Part shown: piece by piece, positions 23,401 through 35,390 of the stretch
Numbering within the stretch: the first letter of the stretch is position 1
Layout: every line of letters begins with the position of its first letter
The notes under the pieces: model-generated
The model's database searches: none
Seen by the model: the letters and a program-made list of their open reading frames with translations, nothing else
What the model was told of the DNA's origin: nothing
Origin: Collybiopsis luxurians FD-317 M1
Taxonomy: Eukaryota; Basidiomycota; Agaricomycetes; Agaricales; Omphalotaceae
Assembly (NCBI GenBank): GCA_000827265.1
Contig: KN834760.1
Coordinates: forward strand, 777,818-841,817
Reading direction: 5' to 3'
DNA: 64,000 nt
Translations under genes and position numbers: made by a program

Positions 23401-26400
23401 TGTTCTCTTCTTGTTGACCTTGGTCCACCGCTGGATGTTCCGAAGCCTTCCAGTTTGGATCTCAGGGACCATCGCGAGTTCCAGGATCTCATCCGCCGTT
23501 ATGCTAGCAAGTCAACGGATTCCGTGCGGGATATTATTTGTGAAACTGTCCCTCCCAGTGTAAGGTGGTTTCTTTTTTTCCGAGACAGCTCTTACCTACT
23601 GTTATCCAGGAATCTGATGGCACGGGGTATCTGGTGTTCCGTGTGTCGAAAGTTAACGCTGAGGCCTTGGATGTGAAACTGTTCATGTACCATCTCTTCA
23701 AGGTCAGTTTTATCGAGTGTTTGATAGCAGGAGCTGCAATGACTCTTTTCTCAGACAATACGTTCTTCTCGGTATGACGGTTACGATATTGAGATCATTC
23801 TTGATTGCACGGATTTCACCTTCATGTCGGAATTTCCCTTGAGCTGGATGAGGTTTTGTGCAGAACTGGTTCCTGCCGATATTCGAGTCAAATTTTCAAA
23901 GATTCACATCCTTAATCCCAATACCTTGGCGCAGAGATTCCTCCGCAGAGTTTATAACATTTGTGCAGGGTTTGGGGTTTTGGAGAGTCCGCGAGTGTGG
24001 CAGTCTATCACAGAGATGACCTCTCATATCCCGACCTCCGTTATCGAGTCGCCTGCCCTCAAATATCCTCGTATGTCTTATCATTTCCTTGGTGAAAGAG
24101 GCAACTTATTGATGTTTCTCTATTCGTAGTCAGTTTGGAACAGGAACAGTCAGACTCGTTTACCGATGTGATGATGAAGACTCAACAAATGCGAACACCA
24201 GTTCAACTCACTATTGGGGTGACTCATATCAGGATTACCTCCCTTCGTACCTTCAACATCGCTACGGGCTTGGCGTGCAGATCATCCGAGATTATTCTCC
24301 TTGCCGATGTCAATGATGTGTATAATGTCCAGGCTGGCCTTGAAACAAATGAATTCGTTATACGGCGAAACAGACTGGGCGATACCATCTACTTCACCTC
24401 GCCTCACCGAGGGTCTATTATTCGAGTATGTAGTATTCGGTATTCGTATTCGAGATATTGTTCTTATTTGTTTCTTTCGGATAGACTATTCGAGTAGCCA
24501 AGAGTCGATTCAAGGACCAGCGGATGCCCGCTGAACGATTCATGCGATCTTCTAATGTTCCAGCTACTCTTTTACACATTGGCATGCTCAGTCTTGATGA
24601 ATACGACGAGGAGGTCCAAGCCGCAGCAATTGACCTACTTGGAGCAGTGTGTTCCTACCTCGACTATGACAAATCACCCCTAGTTGCGCCCGAAGGTATG
24701 AGATTACTTGATTGCGAACGAAAGTCCTAATCTCGTTCTTGCAGCTGGATTTGTTCTTGGCGCCATTGGTGCATTTGTCATGAATCTCAGTACTCATCTA
24801 GCAGGACTTTCCCCTCAATTAACCCTTGACTTCCTATTGGAAGCTGTCGCTGCTATCAATATGAATGAAATGCACAAGGTTCGGCAAGCGATCAACTGCC
24901 TTCGCTATATGAGTCCTTGGATAAAGAACCTTCAGCTTTTTGCGAATCCTGCCAATCCACTGTTTGAACGTACCGGAGCAAAGTTACGCGACTGTATACG
25001 GGCGCTCATTGAGATGAGCGTGAACTTGAATGAGGTATGCTCTGTTACTGAATACAGTCAATCCTCTGTTGACATGCAGTATTTAGCTGGCCATGAACGT
25101 CGTGCAAACTTGCGTCTGGAGCGAGGTTGGAAGGCTTACTGGCAATATAGTTGACATTATCTTTGATGAGTTAGTTCGCTCTGCTATCAATGGAGGGGTT
25201 GGGACCTTTCAAAATGAAATCATTGCAAACTGTATTGCTTCTGCGGCGTCCGTGGCAATTAGAGGACGGTTGTTCTTTAGGCTCCGGAATGTAAGTTGAC
25301 TATCGGCTTCTCCAAAAGCAATAGACCTCATTGAGCATTCTTCAGGCAATTGTAAAAACATCTCCTCGATTGTCTAGGACACCGTCGCAGAATTCGGCTT
25401 CGACTGAAATCTCAACCTTAATTCGCATCGCCTTGATTGCGGGAACTGGAATGGGTCATTCCACAGATAATGAGCTGCATGTACCCGAAATAGCTCACAT
25501 CGTTACCCTGGTAGCGGGAGTCGGCTCCACGTTCATACGCAGATCCGTTTATGGTATCTTCACTAATCTTGTGCAATCGCTGTATCTCGCTAGTGTCCAC
25601 AAAATACCTTCCCCGGAAATATCGCAACTTATTCAGGATATGACCGAAGAAGAAGTGCTTAACCTTTTTGGTTTGAGCCAGCAAGTCGTCACGAATGAAT
25701 ATTCGAGCTTCGACGAAGAAAAGGACAAGCTCATTATTCAGAATCAGGAGAAGCTTACGGCTTTCCTCGTTCGTGTCATGGATGATTCGGCTGAGTCGGA
25801 AAGTGAGTTGACTCTTCTTCGAATATGCTCCTTGCTGACTATCTTGTCCTACAGACCAATTAAGTGTTTGGAAGGCGCGATGGAGATATCTAGCAACAGC
25901 ATCGGCCTTCCAGTGTACTTCCATGGTACAAATGCGCTCTTTTACCGCTCTAGGAGTTTTGTCTGCCTCGGATATGGGCGACGACTTTATGTACCAGGTA
26001 CTCAAGGCAATCCAAACAGCATTGTTGCGGTCCGAGGTTACAGATACCACTGCACTAGTCGCTATACTTCGATATATCACCAGCGTTGTCCCGAGCTTGC
26101 AAGCGGATTCCAGATATATCACTGAACTTTTCTGGCTGGGAGTTGCATTCTTGCAGTCGAGCCACATTGTGTTTTTTGAAGATGCTGCCGCGCTCGTGTC
26201 CTTGACGATGAAAGAAATGGAGAAACGGAGAATTTTTGTCGGTACTACGGCTCCTATCCGGCTACTTGAGGCTAGAGCACCTATAGAAGAACCGGCGCAA
26301 CAGCTTGATCATCTTTCGCAATTATCTTGTGACTCCAGCCTCTCATTCTCCCTTGCTGCATTGCTTTTCAAAGGTATGCGGCAAAGTGGACTTAAAGACT

Positions 26401-27217
26401 CTGCTGAAGAAGCCCTTCGGACTCTGCTGAGAATCACTACCAGCGTTGGAGCCCAGACACTTGTGGACAAAATTCATGGCTATCCCAGTACTGTAGATCC
26501 TGATGCTTTGGGATACTTCCTCGCGCTTGTGTCGATGTCTACTACGACTGCGGACTTCCGTAATCTGCTCGAAGATTGCGGCATTAAGGACGATCCCTCG
26601 CTGGAGGAGGAAATGGCGACGTCACCACCATACCACTATCAGGCTTTAAATGTTCCATCTGTGTCCATGGAACTGCTAGGAATTGTTGACGCTGACACAG
26701 CGTTGTTAGCAGCCTCATTTATCGGATTAATGCTAATGTCAGCTCAACGAGACGATACAGAATCACAGATGCTTTATAGTATTCTAGCTGATATTGCTAT
26801 AATGTTTCCTGAGACAATTCAATTAGTGTAGGTGATTTCTCGAGCGAAGGGTTTCTCGGCTGACTGCTTCCTTTTCGCAGTTACGAGAGTCTCCAGGATC
26901 GAATAACAGATACATTCGCGAATTCGTCTAATCCCACCATCATTCAATATGTTTCCAACATTATCCGAGTCGCACTGGATGGTGGGGGCGAGATGGACTG
27001 GCGCAATAGAATGTTCCGCCACTCTTCGGCCATGCTCAACGCGGCTGAACAAACTTCCTTGTTACCTGACTCAAGTCGTTTGTATCTGAAGGCTCTTAAC
27101 GATCAGGGGATGCAGGGTTTAGCCAAAAATTTCCAGTTCCTTCCGGCCCAGAGTACAGCTACTGCAAAGATGCTGATACTCGTTTCGAATCTGGTTGCTT
27201 GTATGATTTCTGAATGA
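17476..27217 (+). CDS. ira1: IRA/neurofibromin-type Ras GTPase-activating protein
   Basis: A single gene of about 9.7 kb with roughly 25-30 exons and 45-60 base introns. ATG 17476 opens a Ser/Thr-rich leader (MSSSPAGTPRSSNFAAP). Long helical-repeat regions follow as in Ira1/Ira2 and NF1. The Ras-GAP domain lies at about 22210-23560. It contains LFDSRAALVKLAKAM, the FLRFISPAVMSPE signature split by an intron before 22954, and VAKIIQKLAN. A Sec14/CRAL-TRIO-like segment at about 23630-24070 reads DIEIILDCTDFTFMSEFPL and HILNPNTLAQRFLRRVYNI. The C-terminal arm ends at 27217. Known role: switching off Ras and so restraining cAMP-PKA or MAPK signalling. Oddity: the catalytic arginine-finger loop, LFRGNS in NF1, here reads LFLSDS at 22451-22468. 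The rest of the frame is intact. Confidence 0.93.
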
Positions 27218-28069
27218 TCTAATCCGATGATCTTTGCTATAGTTCCTTGAAGCTTGAACTCTCCGTTTTGTCTATTTTACTGTTGTAGGTAAATATGCCA
27301 TTCTAGTAGTTTTGAATGAACATCAGTAGGTCAACTCTGGGCTACTTCGAAGTACGAATGAACAGAGCTTTGGTTTCTTCTTCTCGGGAGCCTGTAATCT
27401 TACTTGAGCTTTTTTGACCACTCCGGTTCTACTTCATCTATGGGATCCATCCTATACTATGCAGGGTCATGGACAGATGGCAGGAGGTAGGGACAAAGAT
27501 ATTGTATAATTAGTACTGTTATAACAGGTCTTAAATTATTTACAAAATACTTGCTCATGCAAGTCATGTTAATTGTATAATTAACTTGCTCTTACAAGTT
27601 GCTGTCACCTGTCAACCATCTCAGGGGCTTGGGCTGGATTAACAGAGCTTATCATATTTCACATCTGCCAGCCCTTGGAGGGATGAAATCATATACAAGT
27701 TCCAATATGATGTAGAACTCATTTGCCAACCTCATAGGAACTGGACAGTAAGCTGCATACTCCTGGTAGTTGATTAGGTTTTGAGGACAAATTATGAGTT
27801 GTATTTGAAAGAGAAGGAGGTCAACTATAGCTCAAGCTCCCTGTACTGCTCCCCTTACCTTTTTGCTCCAGGAGAATTGTAATGACCAACTGTGGGGAAG
27901 GCACCCAAGGTAGCAGGTCAAACATCTGCATATTATAGGAAAGCATCATCTACCAAAAGACCTTGCATAGAAACAAACAATAATGGCTGCCTATGCAAGG
28001 TGAGGCAGAGAGGAATGTGAGTGTGAGTGCCCTCAAAATTTGAGCCCCTGCGACAGATATTGTTTGGAT

Positions 28070-28467
28070 ATTGTGCACAATTTCACTGGTGCTACCAAAT
28101 GAATGTTTGTGCACAATCATTTGGTCGCACCAGTCGAGGCCACCCTAATATAGATAAGATCAGATGTAAATACCTTAAACCCTAACCCTTAGCCTTAGCC
28201 TTTCGCGCCTCCTGCGAGCACCCTGCGGCTGCACCTAACCCCCAACCCAGCGCACCTTTGGCGCGACCCTAACCCCTAACCCTAACCATCTAACCATTTA
28301 CCCAACCCCCTAATAGAGTCATTTGTTGGCAATGTCGCAGACAGTTCTCATGTGCTACCCCTAATGGGAACTGTCTGCAACATTGCTTGATCTTAGGGTG
28401 ATCACCAGTAGTTACCAAAGGATTGTTCACAAATGTTTGTTTGGTAGCACCAAAGATTGTGAACAAT
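28070..28467. mobile_element. MITE-like inverted-repeat element with telomere-like core
   Basis: The left arm 28070-28119 and right arm 28422-28467 are imperfect inverted copies; both contain GTGCTACCAAA flanked by TTGTGCACAA or ATTGTKCACAA-type palindromes. A second perfect-looking hairpin (GCAGACAGTTCTC / GGAACTGTCTGC) lies at 28331-28384. No ORF. Target duplication is not clear, so the exact ends are uncertain. Confidence 0.65.
28176..28316 (+). repeat. Interstitial telomere-like CCCTAA sequence
   Basis: Degenerate units of CCCTAA/CCTAACC (AAACCCTAACCCTTAGCC at the left, CGACCCTAACCCCTAACC at the right) flank a GC-rich centre with GCGCCTCCTGCGAGCACC. TTAGGG is the telomere unit of most fungi. 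It lies wholly inside the inverted-repeat element. Confidence 0.7.
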
Positions 28468-28967
28468 TGGGTGAATGGTTCCCACTCCAGAGTCCATACA
28501 ATATATTGAATTTCTCTTCATGCCTAACTTTATATGTACTAAGAATCTGGGCCAGTAGCCTCCTGGCTGAACATGATTTCAATATTATTATAGTTTGAAT
28601 GAAAGTGATTGCAGAAGGCCAGGGCCATGTTTTGTCTCTACTTTGAGCGGATACGCTGCAGCACACGACTATCTCGAAGCCAGGAACTATTTGATCAGGT
28701 TTATTCTGTTGTTTTTTTTTCCCTGCCTTAGTCACCGTAGAAATGTTGTCAGCACGACTCATTAGAATGAGCACTGTCTCTCCGAATTTCTCTCCGGTTG
28801 CAAGTACTTTCTAAAGATCCCGAAAGATGTATTCAAGAAGGGGTACTATTGTATGGATTAGGAACAAGAGCTCGGCAGGTATAACGACTCGCAAGATCGT
28901 CCCTCGCACTCATTCCATCACATTGTCATCCCTTCATGACCACTATCCCCAATCTCATGAATGCGCC

Positions 28968-29467
28968 TTACGCATTGGAAGGTGAGGTGGCACCCAAAGC
29001 ATCAATCACTTGTTGAGTGTAATCGGTGACCACTCCGTTGGCAGAAGAAACACAGTCAACCCAAGCGGTTCCTATAGTAGAGTAGCAAGTTAGTTTTTTG
29101 TTGAGCAATGGAGAGACAGGGATCTAGGGTTTGAAGTAGTAATAAACTCAAACGTACCGGCTCCACCAGGTCCTGGTTCACAAAGCGCCGCGAGATTAGC
29201 GGTACTACCCGCTTGGCTGCGAAAGAGATACGGATGTCAATCGATAGATTCGAGAGTAACACGGGTCCAACGAAATTACTCACACAGCGCATTCGCTCGT
29301 CCATGTGTTACAGAATACATTGAGAGTCTGTCAACGGTTTAGTGCTCGTGCGATACAAGCTGAACAAAGTGGAATCAACTCACATTGACCTCAATACGAC
29401 GATCAATAGCAAGTACGGAAGATGCAGAGAAAGAAGCGACGAGAGCAGCGAAAGCGAAGAACTTCAT
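28968..29467 (-). CDS. Small secreted protein, family S, copy 1
   Basis: Start ATG 29465-29467, stop 28968-28970. Four exons join to about 95 residues. The signal peptide MKFFAFAALVASFSASSVLA is followed by IDRRIEVN, then LNVFCNTWTSECAV, AALCEPGPGGAG, and the C-terminal NGVVTDYTQQVIDALGA. Exon borders and sequence match two further genes at 56537-57089 and 58208-58753, so this is a gene family. Mature Cys count is four (FCN, ECA, LCE, DCV). The promoter has GGTATAAAAGCTCTTC about 90 bases upstream, shared by all three. Probably an effector-like or surface-active secreted peptide; function unknown. Confidence 0.85.
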
Positions 29468-30349
29468 TGTAGAATCAGCAAGGTTTGTAAAGTCGATCCG
29501 TCGGTGTTTGGCTGGAAGAGCTGAACTGAGGATGTCACTCAAGTAACGAAGAGCTTTTATACCAGGTTTTTGAGAGGCGCATTCTAACGAATATTATCTC
29601 TGTTCAATAGACAAATTATACCAATACACGATATCAACTTCAACGTAATAATTCCCTAGAGCAAAAAGCGAAGAAAGAGATTTGTATGCATCATGGTTTT
29701 ACCACACTGTCAAAACCACATAGTGGCCCACACTCAGAAAAGAATGCGTTGCTACAGCAGGTTTAAGAATATGACGCCCCGTAAACGGTTGTTCTCGTGA
29801 GCGTCCCTTCCTCGACTTCCTCTCGACCTCCGAAAAGGGAAAAGAAGGAAAAAGAAACGCCTCGCTCCGTCAACCAGAAGATTCTTCGCCCATTTTTCGA
29901 AAGAAAACGCGTGATGTGCTGGACGCTTCAGAGAGGTTGATGATTCGGACACTTGAAGAAGCGTAAAAATTTTCACAAGCGTATTTATAGACCCCGTGAC
30001 ATTAGACGCTTGCGGAGCTCGAAATACGGCGCACGTGAGCGGTACCAATCGCGTCGGGCGCCAAATTGACAAACCTTAACCTTTCTCTCAACCGCGTCGA
30101 TAGAGCGAGGCTTCATTAGAGTTGCTGAACGAGGCCCCATTAACCCACGACAGCGGAGAACCGACTCTGAAAATACTTGTTATCTCTCACCTACTTTTAC
30201 GGCATCTACGAAATGTATGGCTTTTCCTGGAACGGCGGCTATTTCTGGGACGATCCAGTCCCAGCTAAAGCAGCATATGATACAGCGCGGAGTATCATTT
30301 AACCAGTCGACGTCAGAAAGGAACGGCCAATATCTTGAAGCTCACCACT
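29468..30349. other. Promoter region with dispersed repeat R
   Basis: A TATA box (GGTATAAAAGCTCTTC, minus strand, about 29550-29564) serves the family S gene. Repeat R lies at 29695-29905. Nothing else was recognised before the dehydrogenase. Confidence 0.6.
29695..29905 (-). repeat. Dispersed repeat R, copy 1
   Basis: On the minus strand this reads GAAGAATCTTCTGGTT ... GTCGAGGAAGGGAC ... GGTTTTGACA, matching 50944-51150 and 55798-56004 with substitutions and indels. In two cases it lies upstream of a family S secreted protein gene in the same relative orientation, so it may be part of the original duplicated unit. Confidence 0.7.
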
Positions 30350-31543
30350 ATGCCAGCCCCCTCGTCAGATGGATACATCGCAGAAGGAATCACCTTTCGA
30401 GGATCTTCCAGCGGTAAAGTTGTCAGATCCTTCTTCCGCCAGAATCTGGCCCCAGACCAAGTCGCCGTGCGAGTGACGCACAGTGGAGTATGTGGGACCG
30501 ACCTGCATTACTTGACGCAGGACATGGTGCTGGGACACGAAGGTAGTGCATTCAATTCTGTCCATCAAGGCCAGTAACGACCATATTTTGGTTCAGCTGT
30601 AGGCATTGTCATCGCAGTGGGCTCTTCCTGTACTGTATACAAACCAGGAGACCGCGTAGGCTGGGGCTACGAGCATTATTCTTGCGGTACTTGCACGCCT
30701 TGTCTTACTGGTGAAGAGTGCTACTGCGCCAAAGGACGATTCTACGGCGCAAGTGACTTTGACCAGGGATCTTTTAGTAACATCGGAGTATGGAGAGAAC
30801 AATGGCTCTTTCGGGTCCCGGACGGAATTAAGTCTGAGGACGCCGCACCGCTCATGTGTACGTCAATCACTCGTATTTCGTACTTGAATACCTTATCCCC
30901 AACGAATAGGCGGCGGCGCCTCCTGCTTCGGTCCCCTCGTACAATATTGCCGTCCTATCGATCGAGTGGGCATCGTCGGAATGGGAGGACTGGGACATCT
31001 CGCAGTCCAATTCGCAGCTAAAATGGGATGTGAGGTTATTGTATTCTCCGCAACGGAATCGAAATGTGAAGACGCTTTGGCACTAGGCGCGCACGAATTC
31101 TATGTTACTCAGGGCGTTTCGCACTTCTCTAGTTTGGGGGTGAAAAAACCTGTCGACAGGCTTATCCTGACCACAGCAGCCCTACCGGATGTATTTCAAT
31201 TCTACCCGGTCATGGCACCGAAAGCCATTGTGATTCCTTTGACGGCTACGAAAGAGACCCTTGCGGTGCCTTATTTCGATACGTTGTTTCTGGGAGTGAA
31301 GGTTGTCTCCTCGATGCTTGCGACGAGGTACATGCAGTAAGTTTATCATGTCCTCCAACCGATGTAATTTCTTTATCTGATGTACTACGTACCAGCGTGA
31401 AAATGCTCGAATTTGCGGAACGAAATGGAATTCGCCCTCTAGTCGAAAAGTTTCCCATGACCGAAGCTGGGATCCAACAAGCCATCAAGAGGCTCGAAAG
31501 CGGGGGGATACGGTACAGAGCTGTCCTCTGCTGGGACGATTGA
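30350..31543 (+). CDS. Zinc-dependent MDR alcohol dehydrogenase (CAD-like)
   Basis: Four exons join in frame; introns follow LGHEA (near 30542), PLMC (near 30858) and RYMH (near 31337). Start ATG 30350 gives MPAPSSDGYIAEGITFRG. Catalytic zinc ligands are in GVCGTDLH, GHE and APLMCGG. The structural zinc lobe has CGTCTPC then EEC. The NADP-binding fold has GIVGMGGLGHLAVQFA. The C-terminus (GGIRYRAVL) is typical of cinnamyl-alcohol-dehydrogenase-like reductases, which interconvert aromatic or aliphatic alcohols and aldehydes with NADP(H). Substrate cannot be read from sequence. It ends 148 bases before the convergent cnxE gene. No break was seen. Confidence 0.92.
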
Positions 31544-31691
31544 ATTTCCTACAAATATTTTCCTGTACTCCGTGTTCTACATAAGAGTTCACCGCTAAGT
31601 ATGCCAGTTTGAATTTCCTACAAATACACTTTCAACCGTACTCCATATTCTACATATCGCGGACAAGTCTATGTCATTCAAAAGAAAACCC

Positions 31692-34387
31692 TCATCTCAA
31701 AATTTCCCCTATAACTATCGCTTCAGCAGCATCCCCACTCGCCAACTCGTTCTTCCCGCCTTCCTTTCTTTGAGGAAGGATGACGAGACCATTGGCCCCG
31801 CTTAAACTCGCAACACGACTTGAACGCTGTCCGCCCGTGCTGTACGCTTTGAGCTTCCCTCCGTCCTTGAGATCGGAACGTATGATAACACGATGAAATT
31901 CGGTCCTGGGGTTCAACGACATTGGTTCTTGTACCTGATGGCGTGGTAAAAAAAAAAGGCATGAGCGATTGTAGAGTATATGAGGAATGAAGAGATTCTC
32001 TCTCGCCTCACCTCCACTTTAACCCTCGGCAATTCATATCCCTCTTCAGAAAACTCCCAGCCCCCGAGCTTCCTCAACGCAGGGACGACGAAAATGTTAA
32101 ACGTCACTAGCGCCGAAGCTGGATTCCCAGGGAGTGCGAAAAGTGGCTTGCACTTTGACTGGGTTTTCGCGTCTGCGACCGATGAGGAGTCGGTGGAGTC
32201 GGGGACTGGTATGACGGCAAACGTTGTCGGTTTTCCTGGTTTGACACTGACCCGACCGAATTTGACTTCGCCCCCCAGTCTGCGTTCGATGACCGGTTTG
32301 AGAAGGTCCGTGGGGCCCATAGAGGTCCCGCCGGTAGTCAGGATGATATCAGCGCGAGATAGACCGTTTTGTAGCGCGTGTACGTGGGCGTCGATCCTAC
32401 GCGCGAACCGTAAGTTTTGTTAGACCACAAAGAACTAGCGTCTACTCAACTCATCAGGAACAATACCAAGATCCACCACCTCATATCCCATACCTTCCAA
32501 CGAAGCACAAAGCGAAGGTCTATTAGTATCCCAAGATTTCCAATCCCCCTCACCCCCTCCTCCCCCTCCTTCAACCACAGCAGACCCAACGCCCGATAGA
32601 GACAAATCCCGAATCTCATTCCCCGTACTCAACAGCGCCACCACAGGCTTCTTGAACACCTTAACCTCCTTCCTCCCGACAAAAATCAAACTCCCAACTT
32701 CGCCTCCGCCGCTGGTGATCCTTTCGCCCCTGCGCATGACGAGATCGCCTTGACGAACGTCTGAACCTGGCTGTCGGACGTTGAAGCGGGAAGGAGGTGC
32801 GGGGATCATCGTCTCTACTTTCCATTCTTCGCCAGGAGGGCCGTTTGGAGTGGAGGTGTCGGAGGAGGAAGAAGGAGCTGTATTGAGGAAGTTAACGGAG
32901 ATGGATTACATATATGTAAAAAAAAAGGCGTGCTTTCGGGATAGGTCGCCACCACTTTAGTATCCTCCACCATGATTACGGTATCCGCTCCTCTAGGGAG
33001 CGCACCGCCGGTGTTTATTCGATATATACAACCTTCCGGTAGTCCCTCTTCACTGTTGGGAGACAAAAGGTTTGGGTGAGATGAAGAGGTCAGGACGGTG
33101 TATACTCCTGCGGGATCTGAAGCTTTTTACCCCGAAGAAAGAAAAAAAAAAGAGTATCCAGTTGGGCCTTAGATACAATAGATAAAGAAAAAACACACAC
33201 ACATCTCAGAGCATACCCGTCCACGCTCGTTGTTTTCGTAGGAGGAAAGTCAGCCGAAGAGTAGACATCCTCTGCCAAGATATGACCGCGCAAGGAAGCA
33301 GTAACGGGGAGGGTGACGATAGGAAGAGGCTCGGTGTTTTTGTAGATCGTATCAAGAGCGTCTTGGAATGAAACGATCGGGTAAGGAGACGTTCGGTGTC
33401 GGGTCGAAACTGAGCAAAAGGATTTGTCAGTCTTGCACACACGATGAACAGATAGGGACGCGATACACACCTGCTTGAGAAGGATCGTGCGACAGGATTT
33501 TGTGGTCATGATGATGATGATGCGGGTGGTGGTGGTGATGTCCATGTCCATGTCCGTGTCCGTGTCCGTGCCCGCGTCCATGTCCATGTCCACCTGCAGT
33601 TTCACTTTCCAGTGCTCCATGAACACCCTGCCCGCTCTTCTTCCCATCCTCACCTCTCATTAGATCTACAGCATGAGCAACCACACCGCTATCCAATAGC
33701 GCGACGAGGTTTTCCCGCACGGCTTTCACTGAGCCCGGAAGAGTCACGATAAGAGTTTCTCGACTAATGTCGACTTCACTATCGCCGGCATCGGTTCGGG
33801 TTCCCTCTCCCTGCTTCTTCCGTGAAATCGTCCCAGCGACAGGACGCGAAAGTGCTGCCATCGGTGTATGTTTCAAGCTCGAGGAAAGTAAAAGATGGAC
33901 CAGGCCTGGCGCGGATCGTGTCAGGAGGGGTGTTATCGCCTCCACATCTCTTTGTCAGTCTGGAACAGGGCTTCTTCGAAAGAAACTCACCTCTGGTGTC
34001 AAATCTCTCACACCAAACCCCGTCCCTCCAGTAGTCACGATCCAATCCACATCCACATTCTTCTCTCCTAGCACCCAACCGTTTACAGCTTCCTGGATGG
34101 CCTTCACATCATCTGGTACAATCGCATGATCGACACAGGTGAATGAAGAAGAGTGTTCGTCAAGAAGTTGGCGAATGGCTGGACCGGACTTGTCTTGATA
34201 TGCTGCTACTGCTGGATCGGCGTTGAGATCACTGGATGCGGATGCGGACGCGCGATCGCTGACTACGTGGATAAAAAAAAGGAAAAAAAGCAAGTGTTGA
34301 TAATAAAGATAGCCGAGGAAAGGAAATGAGTAACGAACTTGTCAAGACCGCAACTTGGATTTTGGCATTCGAGTCTTTATCGGACAT
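31692..34387 (-). CDS. cnxE: Gephyrin-type molybdenum cofactor protein (MogA-MoeA fusion)
   Basis: Start ATG 34385-34387 (MSDKDSNAKIQVAVLT), stop 31692. Many short introns. The N-terminal G domain (adenylyltransferase, MogA-like) has TISDR, DWIVTTGGTGFGVRDLTPE and TLPGSVKAV. The C-terminal E domain (molybdate insertase, MoeA-like) has TTSVDGYAL, ADTVIMVEDT, LLSTGNEI, ILTTGGTSMGPTD and LFALPGNPASALVTFN. The pathway step is MPT to MPT-AMP to Moco, needed by nitrate reductase and sulfite oxidase. Between the domains (about 33490-33610) sits a linker of alternating His-Gly then His runs, encoded by a six-base minisatellite. G-E order matches mammalian gephyrin and Aspergillus cnxE, the reverse of plant Cnx1. 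Confidence 0.93.
33495..33595 (-). repeat. Hexanucleotide minisatellite coding for His-Gly linker
   Basis: Tandem GTCCAT/GTCCGT units on the plus strand (33538-33592) and an ATG-rich tract (33505-33537) encode GHGHGH and then poly-His on the minus strand, inside cnxE and in frame. Confidence 0.85.
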
Positions 34388-34886
34388 CGTAGGAATGCAA
34401 GAGCGATGTCAGTTCCTGTTTCGAAAACTCAGAAGGGACTTATATATTTAGCTGCCAAAACTTGCTCGATGAGAGAAAATGATGAAAGTCTCGGTTTTGG
34501 CACGAGACCCACTCTGCCTGACTGACGCGCACGTAAACTTATATTGTCGATGTCTTCTACCCTCAAACCCATTCGTCTTGTTCCTTGAACTCATTACGAG
34601 CCAGATGCATAGTAGCAAAAACGTCTCAGAAACAGTTTGCCGTGTAAATGAATGAACTTAAAGTTAAACCATCTTCGCCGCACCGCACATTTGGCGGATC
34701 ACGTGGTAGATCACATGAAAAATTAACATCGGCGTGGGGCGCTAATCGACTTTGATTTTTTTGCATAGAACAACTTGAATATCTTCAGGCATAGATATTA
34801 GACAGAGAAATACTTGATCTTTATAGCTATAAAGATTATAAACACTGAATTTTGTTGAATGCTATCTAGAGTAGTAGTATGGCAGC
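34388..34886. other. cnxE promoter and AT-rich flank
   Basis: No gene seen. AT content rises sharply at about 34750, marking entry into the transposon-rich block. Confidence 0.5.
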
Positions 34887-35087
34887 ATGATGCACACCCG
34901 GAAGGAGTCGACATCAATCAAGGATTATATCAGGAACATACACCAGTTGGCTGACTTGCTTGAAAATCTCAGTGAGCCGATGTCTCCCAGGCTTCTGGTT
35001 GCTTGTATTCTCTTCTTCTCTCTACCAAGTGATTTCCAACCCATCATTATGGCCCTCAATGGAGACTCACTTAACGGCAATAACTGA
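34887..35087 (+). pseudogene. Ty1/Copia gag fragment
   Basis: The 67-codon frame reads SIKDYIRNIHQLADLLENL then EPMSPRLLVACILFFSLPSD, which matches the UBN2/Copia gag pattern (regular Leu spacing, LP-x-D-F). It lacks a zinc knuckle, protease, integrase and reverse transcriptase. No LTRs were found beside it, so it is a relic. Confidence 0.6.
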
Positions 35088-35390
35088 GGGCATAAAATCA
35101 AGTAACTAAGTATATAAAGTCCATGAGTGATGAGTAACTATATTCCGAGTACTCATAAACCCAGAAAAAGTTTAGGAAAAATATAAAGGAAAATGAAATA
35201 CTTGTGCTGCAATCACATATGGACATCGCAAGCCAATGTCCAAGCCCGCATGGAACAAGATAGGTCTGGGCGAGACTCGATAATCCCAGCTTGGACCTCC
35301 AATCTCGACACGACAAACCCGACAGTGCTGAATCCGAGTTGACTATTTTTGGCAATGTTTAGCCTTACTTTACTATTTTTCAACATAAGA

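Larger units (their letters stand above)
27218..28967. other. Repeat-rich intergenic region
   Basis: No gene was found. The region holds short AT-rich palindromes at about 27500-27600 (ACTTGCTCATGCAAGT, AACTTGCTCTTACAAGTT) and the inverted-repeat element at 28070-28467. Confidence 0.6.

Noticed and set aside
33475..33663. Plus-strand frame of MMMMM and Ser-Val repeats
   Set aside because: Antisense of the His/Gly minisatellite in cnxE.
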